The position numbers were made by a program, and so were the translations under genes. The notes beneath the pieces are model-generated. The model had not been told where the DNA came from, did not search any database, and saw nothing but the letters and a program-made list of their open reading frames with translations. Positions 8,337 through 17,177 of a stretch of 64,000 nucleotides of DNA are shown piece by piece. The DNA comes from Roseihalotalea indica (GTDB lineage Bacteria > Bacteroidota > Bacteroidia > Cytophagales > Cyclobacteriaceae): positions 682,001 to 746,000 of the forward strand of contig NZ_JAINFL010000001.1 of assembly GCF_022458895.1 (NCBI RefSeq), given 5' to 3'. Positions within the stretch are counted from its first letter, which is position 1; every line of letters begins with the position of its first letter.

Positions 8337-9383
8337 ATGCATAAACTACACGTAAACCTAATAATTGCCCTTCTAATTTTTTCTTTATTTTCTGCCTGTA
8401 AACATATCTGTGACTGTGAAGATGACGGCATGGAGCCCTGCGCATTCTCTTATGAAAATGTAGTTTATACACCAAACGGTGCACCAGGTGACCAACTGAT
8501 ATCACCTATGTTTGCCGATGAGCCACCGTCAGGGTCTTTCTCGGCGGAGCCTGAGGGATTAGCAATTGATGCTGAAACGGGGGTTATTGATATAAATGCC
8601 AGTGATTATGATAAAGAATATACCATTAAGTTTCGTATTAAAGACTCAGAAGTAACCTGCATGACTCGAGTTGTTATTAATGAGCCAGAAGCCACTCCCT
8701 GTGTTGTAAGCTATGATGATGGAGTGATAATGCCGGGCGAAGCAGACTTCTTATCTCCTAAGTTTGCCGATGGGTACACCCCTGATGGGCACTTTGCGGC
8801 TTACCCTTCTGGTTTGGATATTAGCCCTGATAAGGGTATTGTAAACGTAAGTGCCAGTGCCTCAGGAGTAGAATATTATATTACCTATATTTCTAATGAT
8901 AAAAAGATAATTTGCCAGACTACGCTGCTAATTACAGGGGTAGATTATCCGGAAAGAATTATCAACTTTGATGAAGGAGAACGTGTACTCAGCCCTTATT
9001 TCAACGAGCAGGATGGTGAACGCTCCACAATAGGTAGTTACGAGGCTACCCCCTCTGAGCTTACTTTTACGGAAAATGAACAGGGAGAAGTAAACGGATC
9101 TATTGATGTATACTCAACGCTGCTTTCTGTGCAATCGCAAGAATTTGAGGGGCAGCTACCCGAAGGCTTTTTCCGGGATTACACTATTAACTATACACTG
9201 TTTGACGAGAGTGAAACTACATCAACAGTAGAGCTTCGTATCTATTATTTTAGTAGCTTAGAGGCAGCACGAGAATTAGCCCCGGAATTACTTGAAGCGC
9301 TTGAAGATCGTGGGCAGTACACTGGGAACGGGCGTATAGAGAAAAAGCCAAAATACGTTCTTGCTACTGGTGCTATCCGATAG
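8337..9383 (+). CDS. Lipoprotein with three Ig-like/cadherin-like repeats
   Basis: This 348-residue protein starts with a lipoprotein leader ending FSLFSAC at Cys21, followed by CDCEDD. It has three degenerate repeats of about 90 residues. Each has a core like GSFSAEPEGLAIDAETGVID (first), GHFAAYPSGLDISPDKGIVN (second) and GSYEATPSELTFTENEQGEV (third). These resemble bacterial Ig-like domains that end with a Gly-Leu-x-Ile-D turn. Each of the first two ends with a lone Cys strand. A charged C-terminal tail follows (EAARELAPELLEAL). It lies 17 bp before the CHAT gene, so both are probably one operon. A surface binding or sensing role is an inference; no enzyme motif is visible. Confidence 0.85.
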   Translation: MHKLHVNLIIALLIFSLFSACKHICDCEDDGMEPCAFSYENVVYTPNGAPGDQLISPMFADEPPSGSFSAEPEGLAIDAETGVIDINASDYDKEYTIKFRIKDSEVTCMTRVVINEPEATPCVVSYDDGVIMPGEADFLSPKFADGYTPDGHFAAYPSGLDISPDKGIVNVSASASGVEYYITYISNDKKIICQTTLLITGVDYPERIINFDEGERVLSPYFNEQDGERSTIGSYEATPSELTFTENEQGEVNGSIDVYSTLLSVQSQEFEGQLPEGFFRDYTINYTLFDESETTSTVELRIYYFSSLEAARELAPELLEALEDRGQYTGNGRIEKKPKYVLATGAIR

Positions 9384-9400
9384 AAAGTAATTACGTGCGT

Positions 9401-12220
9401 ATGTCCAATTGGAAAGTATGGCTAGGTGCCATTCTTATAGTCTTTTTTTATTCTCACTTCGGTCAGGCTCAGTCTAGCAAAGCCCTGGCCGAAGATTATT
9501 ATAAAAGAGGCGAAGTATTATTTGATTTGGATGATGCATCTGAGGAAACATATGATGTGGCAGTCCGATACTATCAAAAGGCTATTAAGCTTCTTGAAGA
9601 AGAGGGAGTGCAAAATATTACTTTGGCTCAATGCCATCAACGGATTGGCAGTATTTATCTGGATCGCGATGCATTAGACAAAGCCCTGGCCGAGTATCAT
9701 CAGTCACTATCTATTAAAAGCAATCTTCCTACGCTAAATGATTCTCTACTGTATAGTGATTATGTTTTCTTGGGAAACATCCATTTTTATCTGGATCGTT
9801 ATGATTCAGCCAGTTATTACTACGACAAAGCTGAAAAGGTTGCTATAAATGAGGATGAACAGTTGGCTGATATTGAGAGGATTTATAACTCGCTAGGAGT
9901 TTTCAATCTATCATTAGGCAACTATCAAAAGGCCATTACTTATCATGATAAAGCTTTATCGCTTATGCCCCAAGAGGGGTTCGATTACGTTATTGCCAAA
10001 GTATCTTTCACTTACAATACTGCCATTGCGCTGACCAAGTTGGGGCGGTATCAAGAGGCAATTCGCCGTTATAAGGAAATTCTGAAGTATAACGTCTATC
10101 AATCCTGGTTGTATCAAGGTTTAGGCAACTCATATTTAGGGATTGCCGAGTATGATAGCGCGCTTTACTATCTTAAAAAGACACAGAATGAGAACCAGTT
10201 TCCATTAAACATGCTCACCCATAATAGTATGGGAAATTTATTTTATCAAACCAATCAGCTTGATTCGGCTAAAGCACATTTTCAACGTACTGTACAAATC
10301 AACGTAAACGATAAGCGAGGGAAAAATACAAATGTCACCCGTGCTTATCAGGGTTTGGGCGATGTAGCTGTAGCCCAGGGCAACCCTCAAGTGGCATTGC
10401 AGTCATATCAACAAGCACTGATTAGCACAACGTTTGACTTTGATGACCATGATGTTACCAGCAACCCCAGTGAAAAAAACGAGGCTATCTCGCTACTACA
10501 GCGGTTTCAGGTATTACAGCAGAAGGGAAAAGCTTTTGAAGCATATTATCAGCAAAATCAGGATACAACCAACTTATTGCACGCGCTTAACTGTTTTCAG
10601 GAGGCGATAGAGGTGGCTCGACATACTCAGAAAACCTACGATAACGAAGAGGCCAAGCTGTTTTTTGTGAACAAAGTTCATTCCGTATACGACTACGCCA
10701 TTCATACTGCCTATCAGTTGTATCAGCACACGAAAAAGCCACAGTATGTTGACCTGGCTTTGCAGTTTTCAGAAAAAAGTAAGGCCTCAGTGCTTACCGA
10801 AATTCTGCGAGATGTAGATATTAAATCATCCGGTAAGGTAAACGATAGTTTGATTAACGAAGAGAAGCTGATTAAGCAGCAGATCACGGCCAATCGACTT
10901 AAACTGGTAGAGAGCAGCGACTCTACCCAGAATGAGATGTACCGGCAAAAACTAAACGATCTGGAAATTGCGCTAGCCCGGGTAATTAAGCAATTACAGC
11001 GAGATGAAAGGTACTACCAACTTAAATATCAGGATGATACCCTGGACCTGGCTGCCTGGCAGGCTCAGTTAGTAAGTAGTGAAGATGTGTTGCTGGAATA
11101 TTTTATGGGCGAAAATAATATGTACATTTTCTCGCTGACCCAAGACTCGCTGGCTATGCAGGAAGTAGCCCTGGATAGCACCTTTACAAATACCTGGCAT
11201 ACGGTGCAGCAACATCTGTTTACATACGAATATGGAGATGAATACCAGAAGCGGTGGAGCAATGAGTTGTATCAAAAGCTAATAACCCCAGTGGGCGAAC
11301 AGCTATTGGGTAAAAGGCGGCTTATCATTATTCCGGCGGGTGAATTGAGCTACCTGCCTTTTGAGATTTTAACCTCACCCGAGCATCCTGAGCAGTACTT
11401 ATTACATGACTATGCCATTGATTATGCGTTCTCAGGCGTTTTGCTCAATGATGCTCACCATCGGCGAGGGCGGAAGCACAATCAGAATGTGCTGGCCATG
11501 GCACCTTTTGCCGGACCTAATGTGCGGGCATTACGAAATAATGGGCTCAGCCCTCTGTACTTCTCCCGGCAGGAGGTGTCTAGTTTAGGCGGAAGTTTGT
11601 ATCTGGAAGAAAAAGCAACCAAACAGCTATTCCTCAAAATTGCCGGTTCATACAATATACTGCACCTGGCTACCCATGCTTCGGTTGATGACGAAAATCC
11701 GCTGCAATCGTTTATTGCCTTTTATCCTGAAGATGAAAGCTCACTGTCGGGTTATCGTCTGTATACGCATGAATTATACAATATGAGGCTGGATAGTGTA
11801 AACTTAGTAGTATTAAGTTCATGCGAAGCCGGGAATGGCCGATTGGTAAAAGGAGAAGGAATTATCAGTTTAGCCCGGGCTTTTGCCTACGCCGGATGCC
11901 CCAATATCGTTACAACGCTATGGAAAGCTGATGATAAGGCCGCTGCCGACATTACCTCACAAATGCATCGTTATCTGAAAAAGGGATACGATAAAGATGA
12001 AGCATTACGGCAGGCCAAACTCAGTTACCTGCAAGACCCTGAAACCAGAGACCTGCGAGATCCTTACTACTGGGCCAACTTTGTGTTCATTGGCGATCCG
12101 GTGCCGATGTACGATAACTATCACTGGGTATGGTGGCTGGCAGTAGGCACCATTGTAGCCCTTTCTCTCGGACTGATATTATGGGGAAGAAGAAAGCCTA
12201 TGGACAAACAACTTGCCTAA
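9401..12220 (+). CDS. TPR-CHAT caspase-like protease, exported, with C-terminal membrane anchor
   Basis: This is a 939-residue protein. It has a signal peptide (VWLGAILIVFFYSHFGQAQ), a long TPR array to about residue 450, a helical linker, and a C-terminal CHAT domain from about residue 630. The clan CD catalytic pair is visible: His759 in LHLATHAS and Cys808 in VVLSSCEAG. A single membrane helix at about residues 905-925 is followed by a basic tail. CHAT proteins are proteases related to caspases and separase; the TPRs usually bind the activating partner or substrate. I start at the ATG at 9401; a GTG 6 bp earlier is possible. The lipoprotein gene precedes it, and a sigma/anti-sigma pair converges on it downstream. 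Confidence 0.94.
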   Translation: MSNWKVWLGAILIVFFYSHFGQAQSSKALAEDYYKRGEVLFDLDDASEETYDVAVRYYQKAIKLLEEEGVQNITLAQCHQRIGSIYLDRDALDKALAEYHQSLSIKSNLPTLNDSLLYSDYVFLGNIHFYLDRYDSASYYYDKAEKVAINEDEQLADIERIYNSLGVFNLSLGNYQKAITYHDKALSLMPQEGFDYVIAKVSFTYNTAIALTKLGRYQEAIRRYKEILKYNVYQSWLYQGLGNSYLGIAEYDSALYYLKKTQNENQFPLNMLTHNSMGNLFYQTNQLDSAKAHFQRTVQINVNDKRGKNTNVTRAYQGLGDVAVAQGNPQVALQSYQQALISTTFDFDDHDVTSNPSEKNEAISLLQRFQVLQQKGKAFEAYYQQNQDTTNLLHALNCFQEAIEVARHTQKTYDNEEAKLFFVNKVHSVYDYAIHTAYQLYQHTKKPQYVDLALQFSEKSKASVLTEILRDVDIKSSGKVNDSLINEEKLIKQQITANRLKLVESSDSTQNEMYRQKLNDLEIALARVIKQLQRDERYYQLKYQDDTLDLAAWQAQLVSSEDVLLEYFMGENNMYIFSLTQDSLAMQEVALDSTFTNTWHTVQQHLFTYEYGDEYQKRWSNELYQKLITPVGEQLLGKRRLIIIPAGELSYLPFEILTSPEHPEQYLLHDYAIDYAFSGVLLNDAHHRRGRKHNQNVLAMAPFAGPNVRALRNNGLSPLYFSRQEVSSLGGSLYLEEKATKQLFLKIAGSYNILHLATHASVDDENPLQSFIAFYPEDESSLSGYRLYTHELYNMRLDSVNLVVLSSCEAGNGRLVKGEGIISLARAFAYAGCPNIVTTLWKADDKAAADITSQMHRYLKKGYDKDEALRQAKLSYLQDPETRDLRDPYYWANFVFIGDPVPMYDNYHWVWWLAVGTIVALSLGLILWGRRKPMDKQLA

Positions 12221-12299
12221 GCTTAATCATATTACCACATAATTGCTTCAAAAGTAGAGGGTTTTATAGCAGGTCTTTATTCAAAAATTCAGCTAATAA

Positions 12300-13154
12300 T
12301 TAGTATTTCATTTTCAGCAAGCGTAAGCGCCATAAATAGAGGTTTCCCAGAGAGTCCTCGTAATCGTGATCCTGATTAGAATGAATCCGCTCGAGAATAG
12401 AGGCTGCAGGGTCAACCTGACCATCCTGGAGGTAGGATAAGGCTAAATAATACTCAGCTTTATCTTTTATCATAAAGGCATGAGGATCATCAATTACCTT
12501 CTGAAAAGAGGCAATAGCCTGATCGGTCTCTTCGGTTTGCAAATAAGCATAGCCCAAATAAAAGGTTTCGGCAAATGTGGGACTTTCCAACTCACCATAA
12601 AGGCGAATGACCTCATCATAGTTGCCAAATTGATATTGTGTTCGTACCTGATCAGCAATGGTATCTTCCCGGTCTTCCATGCTACGGTTAGACAGCCCCA
12701 GATATGGAGCTTCTGATCTCATTTTTTCTTCGTACAACTGTTCAGGGGAGAGAGTAGCAAACTGTATGGCCAGGAATCCTACAATAAGCAATACCAGACT
12801 CGCAGCAATACGCCCAGTCCAGGGGTACATCGTAATGGATCTTCCTGATGAAGATCTCTCATTATCAATCACCGGTTTGGTTTCAGCGGAAATAGGAGAA
12901 ACAGGCGCTTCATTAGCTGTAATGGCCTTATCCTTCTCTTCCTGTTTCATAGCGGCCCTTACGGCCTTTATTTCATTGCGCAGCCCGTAGTGCCGTAGCA
13001 GCGATTGAGCAATTTGTATGTCTTCAACCTCTTGCCGTAGACTTTCGTCTTGTTGCATCTGAGCCTGAAATAGCTGCTGCTCTGGCTCATCAAGGTTGCC
13101 CCGCACATAGCGGTCAATCCACTCAGGCCGATTTATGTCATTAAAATTATCCAT
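12300..13154 (-). CDS. Putative anti-sigma factor with extracytoplasmic TPR region
   Basis: This 284-residue protein overlaps the end of the ECF sigma gene by 8 bp. The N-terminus (WIDRYVRGNLDEPEQQLFQA) has the short acidic helix seen in Bacteroidota anti-sigma factors. One membrane helix lies at about residues 113-130 (IAASLVLLIVGFLAIQFA). The outer part has two or three TPR-like helix pairs (SPTFAETFYLGYAYLQTEET, then AEYYLALSYLQDGQVDPAAS). Expected role: bind the sigma factor at the membrane and be released on a signal. The TPR face could be where another protein, perhaps the facing TPR-CHAT protease, docks. That link is inference from neighbourhood only. Confidence 0.78.
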   Translation of the reverse strand: MDNFNDINRPEWIDRYVRGNLDEPEQQLFQAQMQQDESLRQEVEDIQIAQSLLRHYGLRNEIKAVRAAMKQEEKDKAITANEAPVSPISAETKPVIDNERSSSGRSITMYPWTGRIAASLVLLIVGFLAIQFATLSPEQLYEEKMRSEAPYLGLSNRSMEDREDTIADQVRTQYQFGNYDEVIRLYGELESPTFAETFYLGYAYLQTEETDQAIASFQKVIDDPHAFMIKDKAEYYLALSYLQDGQVDPAASILERIHSNQDHDYEDSLGNLYLWRLRLLKMKY

Positions 13155-13764
13155 TCGTTAGTAAGCTTTTGAAACTTTGTTTCATTTCTCGGTGCTCATC
13201 AAGCATTTCTTTAAGTTTATTCATGCACCGATATTTCATATTGCGGGCTACCTGTTCGGTTTCATAACCCATGTGTTGAAATATTTCTTTCATTGGCAAA
13301 TTCTCGTAGTAAAAAAGTAGCAAGATCTTTTTGCAGTTATCTCCTAATTTCTCCAGCAATTGTATTAGCTGGTTTTTTAGTTCATTCTCTCCAATACTCA
13401 TCTGTATATCTCGCTCCTCTTTTTCTGACTGCTCGTAGTAATTTGTTTCGCGGGTTAGCGCCCGATTTTGACGTTTCAGCTCATTTCTCCACAAGTTGCG
13501 AGCAATAGAATACAGAAAAGTTTTAATACTGCTCTCACCTCGGAAATTCCCCTTCCGTACAATATTGATAAATACTACAATGGCTTCCTGAAAGAAATCT
13601 TCAGCATCTTCATCATTACCACTATTAGAGCGTATATAGTTGGCAATACTGTCAAAATTATTCCGGTATAGGTAGCGAATTACTGGATCAAGATTCCTGT
13701 TTTTAAGTATGGCATCTACAACATCCTGATCTCCGTATTGCACTTCCTCTTTTCTTGAATTCAT
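13147..13764 (-). CDS. ECF-type RNA polymerase sigma factor
   Basis: This is a 205-residue sigma-70 family factor. Region 2 covers about residues 35-105 (DAEDFFQEAIVVFINIV, then IKTFLYSIARNLWRNELKR). Region 4 covers about residues 135-190 (LGDNCKKILLLFYYENLPMK plus a helix-turn-helix). I start at the ATG at 13762-13764 (MNSRKEEVQYGDQD); the longer frame adds 25 residues of Phe/Tyr-rich sequence unlike a sigma N-terminus. It belongs to the same subfamily as the factor at 2780-3319. Its stop lies inside the start region of the anti-sigma gene, giving coupled translation. Confidence 0.92.
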   Translation of the reverse strand: MNSRKEEVQYGDQDVVDAILKNRNLDPVIRYLYRNNFDSIANYIRSNSGNDEDAEDFFQEAIVVFINIVRKGNFRGESSIKTFLYSIARNLWRNELKRQNRALTRETNYYEQSEKEERDIQMSIGENELKNQLIQLLEKLGDNCKKILLLFYYENLPMKEIFQHMGYETEQVARNMKYRCMNKLKEMLDEHREMKQSFKSLLTNG

Positions 13765-13894
13765 AGGTTGGTCAACATTGGGTAGTAAATTGTAACTAAA
13801 ATAGAAAAAAAAATTCTTCAATAAGGAGTAAGGTACCACCAGGCAGTTATTTTTTGGATTTTTTTGGGTGACATCCTAAAGGTAAGAGCTACTA

Positions 13895-14545
13895 ATGAGA
13901 AAGGCTGAAGCCATGCATCGACTACCAACCACCCTCACTTCTATAATTATAACGGCACTATTCCTGGTCAGGTGTGATCATCAGGTACAATACCGGAAAA
14001 TACCCTTTGCCGTACAAGAATATTTTGCTGTGCTGCCCGACTGGCAGAAACCAAAAAAAGTGCAGGTTGACCAACTACACCGATGGGTATACTGGCTAAA
14101 TGAAAATGGCGAGATCCGAGCTGTTTCTGCCGATGGTACCCATCATAAACTAATTAATAGAGGCATTGGGGCACAACTGGGTATCACTTATATTGATGAT
14201 TTCACTATTGATAGTCAAGGTAACGCTATTTATTTTACTGATTTAATGGATGTTGCTTCGGGATTTAGCGCCCTTAAAAAATCTGATTTGCAAGGCAACT
14301 CTATCGAGATTCTGGAGACTTTTCCAACAGAAACACCTTACGCCGTATGTTGGGATACCACTATGCAGCAACTATATTACCTGACTAAAAGCGAAGGCAG
14401 TAGTGTCTATAACCTGCAATTGCTTGGCGAATCAGGGCCTCTGGCTACAAGCAGTCATAAAGTGAAGGATATTACGGTACTCCTGAATGAGCTATCACAT
14501 GATACAGCAATAACGCAAGTCCTGGCCGGTCGCTCAGCGCGATAG
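13895..14545 (+). CDS. Putative lipoprotein with YWTD/NHL-like beta-propeller blades
   Basis: This 216-residue protein has a leader ending TALFLVRC at Cys27, so probably a lipoprotein. The middle has propeller-like strands: VDQLHRWVYWLNENGEIRAV, IDSQGNAIYFTDLMD and WDTTMQQLYYLTKSEG. These resemble YWTD or NHL blades, but only about three are present, so it cannot close a full propeller alone. A second ATG at 13913 is equally possible as start. Its stop abuts the convergent ABC ATPase stop with no spacing. It could be a truncated member of a longer family; no frameshift is visible. Confidence 0.7.
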   Translation: MRKAEAMHRLPTTLTSIIITALFLVRCDHQVQYRKIPFAVQEYFAVLPDWQKPKKVQVDQLHRWVYWLNENGEIRAVSADGTHHKLINRGIGAQLGITYIDDFTIDSQGNAIYFTDLMDVASGFSALKKSDLQGNSIEILETFPTETPYAVCWDTTMQQLYYLTKSEGSSVYNLQLLGESGPLATSSHKVKDITVLLNELSHDTAITQVLAGRSAR

Positions 14546-15211
14546 TTATGAGGGGGGCAGGTACCCCCATTCATACAAATCCTCTCGCTGGCGTATCAGA
14601 CGAGTTTGACCCTGTACTAACAATACAATGGTGTGGCTCAGAGATAAGATAGCTTTGTACCAATGATCAGTAATGACGATACCTTTATATTGAGATTGCC
14701 GCTGAAAGTGAGGAGAAAGCTTCTCTACAAGCAGAGGCGAGATTCCGGAAAAGGGTTCATCCAGCAATATAAACTTAGAGTCAGCATACAGCAACAGCAT
14801 TACCTCCCAGAATTTTTGCAAACCAGCAGAGAGCGCCCCCAATCGTTCTTGTTGATACTGGTAAATTTCAGCCACCTGCATAAGGGCTTCGTAATGCTCT
14901 GGCTGGGTGACAAACAATTGAAGCAACTGTTGCCCAGTAAGGTACGGCAGGGAAAAACCTGATTGAGGCAGGTAATGAACGGCTTGCGGCTGTTGATACA
15001 GTGTATGTACATACTGCCGATCAAGCCGTACCGACTGGTTTTCGGCTCGAAGCGAACCGAAGATGATTTTCATTAGGCTGGACTTTCCTGAACCATTACG
15101 TCCTAGCAACCCGGTGATTGTTCCGGTTTCGCATTTCAGGTAGATATCGGAAAGTACGGGGTGGTTATTAAATACCAGACGAACACTATCTACTTCTAAA
15201 GTGTGGGTCAT
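14546..15211 (-). CDS. ABC transporter ATP-binding protein
   Basis: This 221-residue subunit has Walker A GRNGSGKSS near residue 37, a shortened signature LGALSAGLQKFWEV and Walker B FILLDEPFSGISP. The normal SGGQ is here SAGL, a mild divergence. The ATG is at 15209-15211 and overlaps the TGA of the small membrane protein upstream (ATGA). It is probably the ATPase of a small exporter with that protein. Substrate unknown. Confidence 0.9.
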   Translation of the reverse strand: MTHTLEVDSVRLVFNNHPVLSDIYLKCETGTITGLLGRNGSGKSSLMKIIFGSLRAENQSVRLDRQYVHTLYQQPQAVHYLPQSGFSLPYLTGQQLLQLFVTQPEHYEALMQVAEIYQYQQERLGALSAGLQKFWEVMLLLYADSKFILLDEPFSGISPLLVEKLSPHFQRQSQYKGIVITDHWYKAILSLSHTIVLLVQGQTRLIRQREDLYEWGYLPPS

Positions 15212-15513
15212 GGCAGGAAAAAATTAATGAAAAATAATACCAGGAAAGTTTGTACCGCATCCATAACCAGAGCAATCGCCAGCAGTTGTTGGCGGTTAAG
15301 GTGTAAATTGTAAAAGAAAAGTAAGCGATTGCTACAAAAGATCCAGTAAAATGTAGCTGCCAAAGCAAACCCGATCAGTTTAATCCAGATAATGGCCATG
15401 TAGCTGCCTGGGCCGTAGAGTACCAGCCACGGGATGGCCGCAGCGGTAAAGATCAGATTATAAACCACAAATTCGCGATAGAGAATACGCCCTAGCAGCA
15501 CTGCTCTCTTCAT
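15208..15513 (-). CDS. Small membrane protein, possible ABC partner
   Basis: This 101-residue protein has three to four hydrophobic segments (YNLIFTAAAIPWLVLYG, IIWIKLIGFALAATFYWIFC, AVQTFLVLFFINFFL) and no named domain. It overlaps the following ABC ATPase gene by 4 bp. It is much smaller than a usual ABC permease, so either it works as an oligomer or it is an accessory subunit. I recognise no family with certainty. Confidence 0.68.
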   Translation of the reverse strand: MKRAVLLGRILYREFVVYNLIFTAAAIPWLVLYGPGSYMAIIWIKLIGFALAATFYWIFCSNRLLFFYNLHLNRQQLLAIALVMDAVQTFLVLFFINFFLP

Positions 15514-15571
15514 GAGTAGAGGAGTAACTGGTAATTACTGGTTCTCCTTTTTCAACGCAAAGCGACGGGTC

Positions 15572-16183
15572 TTATTTTTCGTAAGGTACAATTTGACCGT
15601 CTTCTTTCACCAGATAAGGTTTTTGAGCCATATCTAGTACGGCTTCCGGGTCGTCAGAGTAAGCTTCTACTACAGTGAAAGATTCGTCGCCGAAGTATTC
15701 CTGAATAGCTCTGATTTTTTCTTTCCCTTTACAAGCTTCGCCTACCACTTTATAAGTCTTGTTAGTGTATCTCACTTGGGTGAAGAAAGATGCATCTGCT
15801 TCAAAAAATTCTAAGAGTGGCTTCATATACACATCCAGTCCGCCACTGGCAAAAACTATCTTAACACCATCTTGCCGTAATTCTTCAACGCGTTTCAATA
15901 GCTTATCATTAAAGTAGTAAGGGTATTCTACCGACCAGTACTCGCGGGCGTAGCGGTCTACTTTATCCGGTGGTAAACCGTCCAGATAGTTGAAAAAGTT
16001 TTCCTTAAACTCAGTTTGGTTGATCAGCCGGAGCTTGCCCAACAGTTTGAATAATACAAGGTGATACAGACTGAAGAGTTTATAGTTTTTGCGATAGCAG
16101 ATATACTTAAAAAATTCCTCTTTAGACTTTTTATTATAAAGAGTGCCGTTAATATCAAACACGGCAATACGGTGCTTTGGCAT
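15572..16183 (-). CDS. HAD-superfamily IB hydrolase-like protein with DxN variant motif I
   Basis: This 203-residue HAD protein has a helical cap typical of subfamily IB (phosphoserine phosphatase-like). Motif I reads FDINGTLYN at about residues 9-17, so the nucleophile Asp is present but the usual second Asp (DxD) is Asn. Motif II is IVFASGG, motif III the Lys in ACKGKEKIRA, and motif IV AYSDDPEAVLDMA. In the family the second Asp is the general acid/base for phosphate release; with Asn the activity may be slow or different. Start ATG at 16181-16183. It follows the AstE-type gene on the same strand after 70 bp. Confidence 0.86.
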   Translation of the reverse strand: MPKHRIAVFDINGTLYNKKSKEEFFKYICYRKNYKLFSLYHLVLFKLLGKLRLINQTEFKENFFNYLDGLPPDKVDRYAREYWSVEYPYYFNDKLLKRVEELRQDGVKIVFASGGLDVYMKPLLEFFEADASFFTQVRYTNKTYKVVGEACKGKEKIRAIQEYFGDESFTVVEAYSDDPEAVLDMAQKPYLVKEDGQIVPYEK

Positions 16184-16253
16184 AGTTTAATTAGGTAAAA
16201 AAATTAGATTGATTGCTCACAAAGAACGGAAAGGCTAAAAAATAGTTTTTTTG

Positions 16254-17177
16254 CTAATCCGGGGTGGGTTCTACAATAAAGAATCCATCATTTCCTTCCG
16301 GCTGATAGAGTGGCATAAAAATAAGCCCATCCTGCGGGGAGGCAATGGCGCCATTCTTGTCATGGGCAAGCACTTCGCCTTTATGAATAGGTTTAAAATT
16401 GAAGTATCCCTCATTCATGGTGAAATTGGCCCCTTCGTGCACCACATGCATCGATTTGGCAGTCATCCGGCGGGGTAAGTCATTGGTAAATTGTTGTAAG
16501 TATTGAGCGTGGTGCTTTTTTTGATCGGCCGGTGGGTTTTCTATAGCTCCGGCTTCCAGTAGTATAGACCAGATGCCTGCCACGTGCAAGTCAACGGCTT
16601 CCTGAGTTCCAATCTGCCCGCCTTCAAAAGCAAAAGAAACGAAACCCCGGTCACAAGCATAATTTAGTAGGGTGCCTTTTAGGAAGTATTCCATATTCAC
16701 CACCACGGGTAAATGAAGGGCTTGCAGCACCGGATGCTCGGCATAGTACTCCGGCACAATCACGAAGCTACCTCGCTGGGCGGATGTGGTGTGCAGGTCG
16801 GCCAGCACCTTGGTAGTAAACGATTGCGTAGCGTACTGGTCGATGATCTTCAGCAGCGCAATGGCTTCCTGATCTTCCGGTTTAGGGTGGTTCACCGGTT
16901 CGGCCCGGAGGTAACGCAGGTGCGCTTCGGTCCAGCAACGGTTCAGGTCGTAAGACAGAAAGCGTCTTCGTTGGGCCAGAGCAGCCAGATTCCCTTTAAG
17001 GCCAATAATCTCACCGTTGATGGTGTAATCCTTTAATTCTTCAAAAACTCGCTCAGTGGCGCGGATGCCTTCGGTTTCGTTTCCATGCATGCCTCCCACC
17101 AGCATTACCAGGGGGCCCGGGCGTTGCTGAGTGAGGCGTCCGATCATTCTATGACTCATGTTGTTCTTCCAGTACAT
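16254..17177 (-). CDS. AstE/AspA-type zinc deacylase (succinylglutamate desuccinylase family)
   Basis: This 307-residue M14-like zinc carboxypeptidase-fold amidase has the metal motif GGMHGNETEGIRA (HxxE), DLNRCW near residue 82 and the later zinc His in VLADLHTTS. A catalytic-Glu-like region reads FVSFAFEGGQIG. Relatives remove acyl groups from amino acids (succinylglutamate, N-acetylaspartate). The start overlaps the GCS2-CBS gene by 29 bp from the ATG at 17175-17177; the ATG at 17157-17159 is an alternative with an 11-bp overlap. Coupling to a carboxylate-amine ligase suggests a make/break pair acting on a gamma-glutamyl or similar amide; substrate unknown. Confidence 0.88.
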   Translation of the reverse strand: MYWKNNMSHRMIGRLTQQRPGPLVMLVGGMHGNETEGIRATERVFEELKDYTINGEIIGLKGNLAALAQRRRFLSYDLNRCWTEAHLRYLRAEPVNHPKPEDQEAIALLKIIDQYATQSFTTKVLADLHTTSAQRGSFVIVPEYYAEHPVLQALHLPVVVNMEYFLKGTLLNYACDRGFVSFAFEGGQIGTQEAVDLHVAGIWSILLEAGAIENPPADQKKHHAQYLQQFTNDLPRRMTAKSMHVVHEGANFTMNEGYFNFKPIHKGEVLAHDKNGAIASPQDGLIFMPLYQPEGNDGFFIVEPTPD

